From JBGVMW01 sp045125095 (GTDB lineage Bacteria; Bacillota; Clostridia; Lachnospirales; Lachnospiraceae): a DNA stretch of 9,429 nt. Every line of letters starts with the position of its first letter. Position 1 is the first letter of the stretch. Shown here in pieces: positions 5,333 to 9,429 of this stretch. The stretch is taken from contig JBGVMW010000091.1 in NCBI GenBank assembly GCA_045125095.1, positions 1-9,429 on the forward strand, given 5' to 3'. The notes under the pieces are model-generated. The model saw nothing but the letters and a program-made list of their open reading frames with translations. It ran no database searches and was not told the DNA's origin. The position numbers and the translations under genes were made by a program.

Positions 5333-6415
5333 TTATGCAAATTGTTTTGTCTTATAAGATACCAATCCTTTTACCAAACACCCTATGGCAAAACAAACAT
5401 TTATTCCCAGTACAATATACCATATCTCATATATGTCATTTACAATTCCCGTCATGACAAGAAAAATCGGCATAGAATCTACTATAAGCCAAATGACTCC
5501 CCCGAAAAACATCCTTATCAATACAGGAAGTCCCCAACATACAGCCGCAATAATTACTGCGCCAAAAGAGCTATCCTGATATGCAGAAACGCATAGTGTA
5601 ATGGCGCATAACGATAAAAGCGCCTGAAAAGCTAATCCTAATAAAATGCCAAGATATTTCAAAAATAATACAGGTTGAAGCATATGTTGAGAAAGCACCA
5701 TCCAGGATATATTTTCAAATCCCTTCAAACCATAGATCATCCAGCATAAGACTAAATTGACTAACACAAACCACATAAAAATGAAAATAGTGAATGTAAA
5801 AGAAGCTAAAATTTTAGCAGGAACATCTTTTCTTCTTCCTTCTTCCGTGCTAAAAATTAATGGCAGCATTTTCGTCTGGCTTTCCTCTGCGAAAATGGTA
5901 GACACCCCGCAAATAATCAATATGCTTCCTAAAATCAATCCAAACTGAAGCATTTCAACGAATACCTTCCATCCCGTTGTATATGCCAAATAAGGTGTTT
6001 TCCCAATTTCATCATAAGCTTTTCCCAATTCTGTTTCCCCCAGAAAATACCTTTCCGTTGGAAGTACACCATTTTCCCATGCACCATTGGTAAAATATCG
6101 TGTAACAAAATCATTTAAAAAGTTTCCATCTCTCCACCCTGGCATATTTTCCTCAATTTTTGTAGGCAAACCATATTTTTCAATTATTTGATTCACTTTT
6201 TCATCCGTCAAATCACCTTCAAATTCTTCCGTAATCTTCCGATTCATCTGTACTGCTTCATAACCGGAATAAAACTTCCCATCTATTGTCGCTATTTCTC
6301 CACCGACCTCTGCAAACCAAAAATACAGAAGCAGCAATCCTGTCGCAACCAGCATTCCTATTTTAAATATTTTATTTTGAAAAAGTTTAAAAAGCTCCAT
6401 CTTATAAAGTCGCAT
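5333..6415 (-). CDS. ABC-2-type transporter permease
   Basis: This integral membrane subunit of an ABC exporter has 360 residues. A short cytoplasmic start (MRLYKMELFKLFQNKIFKIG) precedes membrane segment 1 (about 17-35), then an extracytoplasmic domain of about 115 residues (36-150). Further segments lie near 152-172, 203-228, 250-276, 284-323 (one or two) and 331-350. The layout matches ABC-2 permeases of peptide or antibiotic resistance exporters with a large first loop. ATG 6415 has GGGGGAG seven bases upstream and overlaps the ATPase gene by 14 bp. It is the last gene of the ECF operon. The substrate cannot be told from sequence; bacteriocin, lantibiotic or envelope-active compounds are guesses from context. 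No terminator is obvious before the winged-helix gene 107 bp downstream. Confidence 0.87.
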   Translation of the reverse strand: MRLYKMELFKLFQNKIFKIGMLVATGLLLLYFWFAEVGGEIATIDGKFYSGYEAVQMNRKITEEFEGDLTDEKVNQIIEKYGLPTKIEENMPGWRDGNFLNDFVTRYFTNGAWENGVLPTERYFLGETELGKAYDEIGKTPYLAYTTGWKVFVEMLQFGLILGSILIICGVSTIFAEESQTKMLPLIFSTEEGRRKDVPAKILASFTFTIFIFMWFVLVNLVLCWMIYGLKGFENISWMVLSQHMLQPVLFLKYLGILLGLAFQALLSLCAITLCVSAYQDSSFGAVIIAAVCWGLPVLIRMFFGGVIWLIVDSMPIFLVMTGIVNDIYEIWYIVLGINVCFAIGCLVKGLVSYKTKQFA

Positions 6416-7292
6416 TTTTTTCTCCCCCTGTTATTTGTGTATGATAAAGATATGCATCTTCCAGTGTACTTTCCACATTTTCTGCACCTGCAACTGGCTG
6501 TCTTTCTGAAATAATTCTTAGTTCAACATTTTCTCCACTACTTCTCATATTGCTTACAATGAAGCTACTGGTTATCTGCCCTGCTTCTTTTTCAGAAACA
6601 ATACACTTCCAAACACATCCTTCTACTTTGTCAGTAATCTCTTTCTCCGTTCCTTCTTGAATCAGTTCTCCATTCTTCATAATCAAAATACGGTCTGCAA
6701 TATAATCTATATCAGATACGATATGTGTAGACAGTAAAACCATCCTATTTTTTCCAAGTGAACTAATCACATTACGAAAGCGTACTCTCTCCTTTGGATC
6801 AAGCCCTGCTGTAGGTTCATCTAAAATCAAAATTTCAGGATTATTCAGAAGCGCCTGTGCAATTCCTATTCTTCGTATCATACCTCCTGAAAAAGTCTTC
6901 AGCTTTTTCTTTTTCACATTTTTTAACTCTACCATATCTAAAAGTTCGTCAATACGACTATCGGCATAGTCTTCCGGTAGTGCTTTCAATGCCGCCATAT
7001 ATCGCAGGAAGCGTTCTGCAGTAAAATCACCATAATATCCAAAATCTTGTGGTAAATAGCCCAATAACCTACGATACTCTGCTCCCATACTGGCTATCTC
7101 AATATTATCGCAATAAATACTTCCCCCCGTTGGCTGCAAAACACCACAAATCAATCTCATTAATGTTGTTTTTCCCGCACCATTTTCTCCCAACAGTCCA
7201 TACACACCATTTGTAAATGTATAATTGAATTTTCTGACTGCTTCTTTATCCTTGTATTTTTTTTGTACATCCATCAACTTTAATTCGTGCAT
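6402..7292 (-). CDS. ABC transporter ATP-binding protein
   Basis: This cytoplasmic ATPase drives the ABC-2 permease encoded next. The 296 residues include Walker A GENGAGKT (35-42), Q-loop Q82 (YLPQDFG), signature FSGGM (134-138), Walker B ILILDEP (154-160), D-loop AGLD and switch histidine H190 (LSTH). All key residues are present. A C-terminal extension of about 80 residues (215-296) is common in the CcmA/NatA-like group of exporter ATPases. ATG 7292 has AAGGAG seven bases upstream and overlaps the membrane-protein gene by 13 bp; its own end overlaps the permease start. It is therefore co-translated in the operon led by the ECF sigma factor. Family and direction (export) are well supported; the substrate is unknown. 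Confidence 0.95.
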   Translation of the reverse strand: MHELKLMDVQKKYKDKEAVRKFNYTFTNGVYGLLGENGAGKTTLMRLICGVLQPTGGSIYCDNIEIASMGAEYRRLLGYLPQDFGYYGDFTAERFLRYMAALKALPEDYADSRIDELLDMVELKNVKKKKLKTFSGGMIRRIGIAQALLNNPEILILDEPTAGLDPKERVRFRNVISSLGKNRMVLLSTHIVSDIDYIADRILIMKNGELIQEGTEKEITDKVEGCVWKCIVSEKEAGQITSSFIVSNMRSSGENVELRIISERQPVAGAENVESTLEDAYLYHTQITGGEKNATL

Positions 7293-8044
7293 AATACTTC
7301 TCCTTTTTCCATTTTACTAAGCAATTTTTTTATCTGCATTACAAATAAAAGTCCCGACACAAGAAAAGCTACTGCCCATATCCAAAGAGTTGTTACAAAA
7401 AGTGCTCTCGGAATCGAACCTATTACTCCATAACTTATTGATAAAAAGATGGCACTCATACCAAATAAAGATGAATTCTTTCCTCTTGTTTCCATTGATA
7501 AAATCCCTAATGCAGTTATGCTTGATACTAGATATGGAGTTAAGATATACAGCCCCACCTGTAATAATCCAACTCTCCAATGATAGTTCAAATAGCCAGC
7601 TATCAAAAACAATATCATAACATTTATCATCCCCGACAATACCAGCCATGCAGCAACACACTGTTTTGTATTGAAATAGCAGCTTTCTCCTAACTCTGCC
7701 ATTTTTCCAAAAAACAATTTATCAATCACACTAATAGACGTTATGCTAAGAATACCTGCTCCAACCATACATACAGTAATCATCCCATTTTGATTCAATC
7801 CGGTATATTGCAATGCTGTAATAAAAATAATTCCTAAACAAATAAGGACACCATAAACAGCAAAAAACAATTTATCCATGTACCAAAATTGATGAAGCAA
7901 AATATTTTTTGTAGACATCATCGGCGTTCTCTGCTTTTCCATTTCCTCAATCATTGCATAATAAGTCTTTTGTTTTCTTATTTCATCAACATGAACTTGC
8001 TCATCTGCCTTTGCAAAAAGAGTCTTTATTTCGCTATCTCTCAT
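7280..8044 (-). CDS. Six-segment membrane protein of ECF-ABC operon, possible anti-sigma
   Basis: I recognise no named family. The product (254 residues from ATG 8044) has a charged cytoplasmic N-terminus of about 55 residues (MRDSEIKTLFAKADEQVHVD, then MIEEMEKQR) and about six membrane segments near 59-78, 86-107, 130-151, 158-182, 193-211 and 214-237, with a short charged tail. ATG 8044 is preferred over the one two codons upstream because GGAG lies seven bases before it. It overlaps the ECF sigma gene by 11 bp and the ATPase gene by 13 bp. In such operons the gene after the sigma factor often encodes the anti-sigma factor. Here the cytoplasmic N-terminus could bind sigma, or the protein could be a second transporter subunit. 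No zinc-binding HxxxCxxC motif is seen. Confidence 0.8.
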   Translation of the reverse strand: MRDSEIKTLFAKADEQVHVDEIRKQKTYYAMIEEMEKQRTPMMSTKNILLHQFWYMDKLFFAVYGVLICLGIIFITALQYTGLNQNGMITVCMVGAGILSITSISVIDKLFFGKMAELGESCYFNTKQCVAAWLVLSGMINVMILFLIAGYLNYHWRVGLLQVGLYILTPYLVSSITALGILSMETRGKNSSLFGMSAIFLSISYGVIGSIPRALFVTTLWIWAVAFLVSGLLFVMQIKKLLSKMEKGEVLCTN

Positions 8045-8564
8045 AATCATTCTCCATTAACTTTTTTAACTGATTTACACCTAATCGAAATCTTGACTTT
8101 GTAGTAGAAACACTGCACCCCATAATCTTTGCAATATCTTTAAATTTCATTTCTTCATAAATACGCAGAATAATAACTTCCCTCGTATCCTGCGAAAGTT
8201 CCTTTAATAAATTTCTCAAATAAACGGCATCCTCCGCTTCGGTCAGCATATCTTTATTATTTGGAATTTTATCAATCTCCTCCCATTCGATGGCTGTTAC
8301 TTTTTCTTTCTTATCCCGGAAATAATTAAAACATATATTTCTTGCAATAGTCAGGAGATAACCTTTGAGATTATGATGTTTATAGGAAGTTCCATATTTC
8401 ATAAATTTCAAAAAAGTTTCCTGAGCAATGTCGTAGGCATCATCCTCTGTTTGAACCATATATAGACAAAAGCGATAAATATCTGCATAATATCGTTCAA
8501 TAATACTACCGACTGCCTCTTTATTTCCGCTATGTACTTTTTGAATCAATTCGCTGTCTTTCAT
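8034..8564 (-). CDS. ECF-family RNA polymerase sigma factor
   Basis: This alternative sigma factor of 176 residues holds only regions 2 and 4, as usual for the extracytoplasmic-function group. Region 2 lies at about 24-90 (RYYADIYRFCLYMV, DDAYDIAQETFLKFMKY, NLKGYLLTIARNICFNYFRD). Region 4 lies at about 113-170 (LSQDTREVIILRIYEEMKFK, DIAKIMGCSVSTTKSRFRLG). ATG 8564 is chosen over one six codons upstream because GGAG lies nine bases before it and inside the longer reading. It heads an operon with a membrane protein and an ABC exporter, whose genes overlap by 11-14 bp. It probably directs transcription of its own operon in response to envelope stress or an antimicrobial; the signal is unknown. 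Confidence 0.93.
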   Translation of the reverse strand: MKDSELIQKVHSGNKEAVGSIIERYYADIYRFCLYMVQTEDDAYDIAQETFLKFMKYGTSYKHHNLKGYLLTIARNICFNYFRDKKEKVTAIEWEEIDKIPNNKDMLTEAEDAVYLRNLLKELSQDTREVIILRIYEEMKFKDIAKIMGCSVSTTKSRFRLGVNQLKKLMENDYER

Positions 8565-8597
8565 AGCGTTTTCTCCAATCATAAAACGTCTTACATC

Positions 8598-8630
8598 TTA
8601 TATAACCACTACAGAGTAAAAAAAGTTCAC
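8598..8630 (-). promoter_or_regulatory. Candidate ECF-type autoregulated promoter
   Basis: Minus strand GTGAACTTTT (8630-8621) resembles ECF -35 elements with the AAC core. GGTTATATAAG (8606-8598 and adjacent) lies at about promoter spacing downstream, 35 bases before the sigma ATG. The -10 is not a typical ECF CGTC/CGTA and could instead be a sigma-A box. Confidence 0.35.
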
Positions 8631-8637
8631 TATAAAT

Positions 8638-8709
8638 TTATTTTTTAATATTTTTTTGCCATTCATTCTCAAATACGCACAATAGCTCGCTTAATTCTAC
8701 TTCCTGCAA
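8638..8709 (-). other. Short coding-like remnant (23 codons)
   Basis: Minus-strand frame reads QEVELSELLCVFENEWQKN near its end before a TAA at 8638-8640. The residue make-up is protein-like, but upstream the frame meets two TAG stops. The only start is a TTG without a ribosome site. It could be the 3' end of a lost gene. Apart from this, 8640-8925 shows no gene that I can support. Confidence 0.2.
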
Positions 8710-8924
8710 TTTATTATACTACTATTTTCCATCCCTGCGATTATGTTATGTTCAAGCAAATCATTACTACCTTTTCCTCCGCTTAGAGTAATACTTCCCA
8801 CACCACACTATCCTGCACTGGAAGCTCTGCTTACAGTCATACACACACTTCTTGCACTAGTCATTATACTGTATCCTGTTCTTGTCATTCAAAAAGAACA
8901 CCCACAACCGTTTTTCACTTACAT

Positions 8925-9060
8925 TAAAATACCGACACACCCTTCGGGAGTGTCGAAAACAACCATAGCAAGCACTGCCCATGTCATGACACATAGGCTG
9001 AAATTTACCATTCATGCCATAGGCATATCCCGTAAATTCCCATAGGGAAGTATCCCTAAC
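8925..9060. other. Inverted-repeat cluster, candidate oriT
   Basis: Four dyads lie within 130 bp upstream of mobC. They are CGACAC-A-CCC/GGG-A-GTGTCG with a TTC loop (8933-8955), the perfect palindrome TGTCATGACA (8982-8991), ATGCC/GGCAT (9014-9026) and TAGGGA/TCCCTA (9043-9058). Origins of transfer typically lie in such gene-free regions next to relaxosome genes and contain hairpins near the nick site. The nick sequence cannot be identified here, and the relaxase gene is outside the window. Confidence 0.5.
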
Positions 9061-9097
9061 CCTCTTTGAATTTTCTTTCACTTCCTGCCGGAAGTCC

Positions 9098-9126
9098 TTG
9101 ACCTTTCCTTTTGCTTTTGCTACAAT
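9098..9126 (+). promoter_or_regulatory. Sigma-A-type promoter ahead of mobC
   Basis: TTGACC (9098-9103), a spacer of exactly 17 bp and TACAAT (9121-9126) form a near-consensus vegetative promoter. Transcription would start near 9133, inside the adjacent palindrome, and run into the hairpin and mobC. Confidence 0.75.
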
Positions 9127-9131
9127 TTTTC

Positions 9132-9149
9132 TTGGATAATTTTATCCAA
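9132..9149. promoter_or_regulatory. 18-bp palindrome at the transcription start, likely operator
   Basis: TTGGATAA and TTATCCAA flank a TT centre, giving a perfect palindrome six bases after the -10 box. A repressor dimer bound here would block the promoter. An RNA hairpin is also possible. Confidence 0.6.
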
Positions 9150-9170
9150 AAATCGAATACACTTTGAAAC

Positions 9171-9211
9171 AAACTGTTGTAAAACATCGAACATTTTACA
9201 GCAGTTTTTTT
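9171..9211 (+). terminator. Terminator-like hairpin between promoter and mobC
   Basis: AAACTGTTGTAAAA (9171-9184) pairs with TTTTACAGCAGTTT (9194-9207) through 14 pairs including one G-U, with a nine-base loop and a T run to 9211. It lies downstream of the promoter and 15 bases before the mobC ribosome site, so it may attenuate transcription of the transfer genes. Confidence 0.75.
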
Positions 9212-9239
9212 GTACCCAAAATTGGAAGGAGTTAAAGAA

Positions 9240-9429
9240 ATGGCAAACAGAAAACGCACCAATCCGGTGCAATTTTATCTCGATGATGACGAGCAATATA
9301 TCCTGGACGAGAAGTTCAGAGTATCAGGCATGAAAAGCAAGTCCGCTTTCTTACGCAAGCTCATTTTGTATGGCTATGTCTATGACGTGGATTACAGTTA
9401 TCTTAGAAATTATAATACGGAGCTTGGAC
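9240..9429 (+). CDS. mobC: MobC-like relaxosome accessory protein, 5' part
   Basis: The gene runs off the window; 63 residues are visible. The start is ATG 9240 with AAGGAG eight bases upstream. The visible part has a basic N-terminus (MANRKRTNP), a beta-strand-like VQFYLDDDEQYILDEKF, then SGMKSKSAFLRKLILYGYV, a pattern of small ribbon-helix-helix-type MobC proteins that bind near oriT and help the relaxase to nick DNA. In Tn1549-like elements and mobilisable relatives, mobC is followed by the relaxase gene, which would lie beyond the right edge. Its own promoter, an operator-like palindrome and a terminator-like hairpin lie directly upstream, and a dyad-rich candidate oriT lies upstream of those. 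The family call rests on the visible N-terminal part only. Confidence 0.82.
   Translation, partial: MANRKRTNPVQFYLDDDEQYILDEKFRVSGMKSKSAFLRKLILYGYVYDVDYSYLRNYNTELG

Noticed and set aside
8743..9045. 100-codon plus-strand reading
   Set aside because: No ribosome site. It runs through the inverted repeats of the candidate oriT and has a biased L/T/P/H composition with no domain pattern.
8857..9081. 74-codon minus-strand reading with many C and R residues
   Set aside because: Starts at a GTG with the purine tract too close, and much of it is the translated hairpin DNA of the candidate oriT. Structure of the DNA explains it better.
9056..9262. 68-codon minus-strand reading
   Set aside because: It is antisense to the mobC promoter, palindrome, terminator and start, with no domain; a shadow.
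1..9429. CRISPR array, tRNA or rRNA genes
   Set aside because: No regularly spaced identical repeats beyond the short operator-like and IS-end repeats, and no cloverleaf or ribosomal RNA sequence was recognised.

Overview
The window looks like part of an integrative and conjugative element (ICE) of the Tn916/Tn1549 type from a low-GC Firmicute, most likely a gut Clostridia/Lachnospiraceae strain. The grounds are AT-rich DNA, strong AGGAGG-type ribosome binding sites, a Tn916-like regulatory set (Orf7-like sigma factor, Orf8-like helix-turn-helix protein, divergent Orf9-like repressor) and the start of a MobC-type relaxosome gene at the right edge. The host assignment is inference.

Layout. 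(1) 1-2371 is a complete IS21-family insertion sequence on the minus strand (istA then istB, TAATG stop/start overlap). It has 14-bp perfect terminal inverted repeats and, at both ends, CCA-containing repeats phased at 24 bp. The left flank is outside the window, so the target duplication cannot be checked. (2) 2447-3980 is the Tn916-like regulatory module: orf8-like gene and sigma gene on the minus strand, divergent from an XRE repressor on the plus strand. The sigma gene is frameshifted in an A8/T8 run. Its 5' leader of about 430 nt contains a 13-codon leader peptide, hairpins and an intrinsic terminator, which together look like an attenuator. The shared upstream region carries repeated TATTAGTGCATT operator-like boxes. 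(3) 4079-5225 holds small accessory genes: an unrecognised helical protein, a second XRE regulator started by TTG with 17-bp direct repeats upstream, and an OmpR-type winged-helix protein lacking a receiver domain. (4) 5333-8564 is a tight four-gene minus-strand operon with overlapping genes: ECF sigma factor, six-segment membrane protein, ABC ATPase and ABC-2 permease. It is probably an envelope-stress or antimicrobial-peptide response cargo module. (5) 8565-9239 is non-coding. It holds the probable ECF promoter, a cluster of inverted repeats that may be oriT, and a sigma-A-type promoter with an operator-like palindrome and a terminator-like hairpin just ahead of mobC (9240 onward, cut by the window end).

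How it fits together. In Tn916-like elements the sigma/Orf8 operon and the Orf9 repressor control excision and transfer, while MobC and oriT serve DNA processing. The ECF-ABC operon and small regulators look like cargo between the regulatory end and the transfer genes. The two most interesting parts are the leader-peptide/attenuator arrangement with operator repeats before the sigma gene, and the promoter-palindrome-hairpin array before mobC. Both suggest layered control of element transfer.
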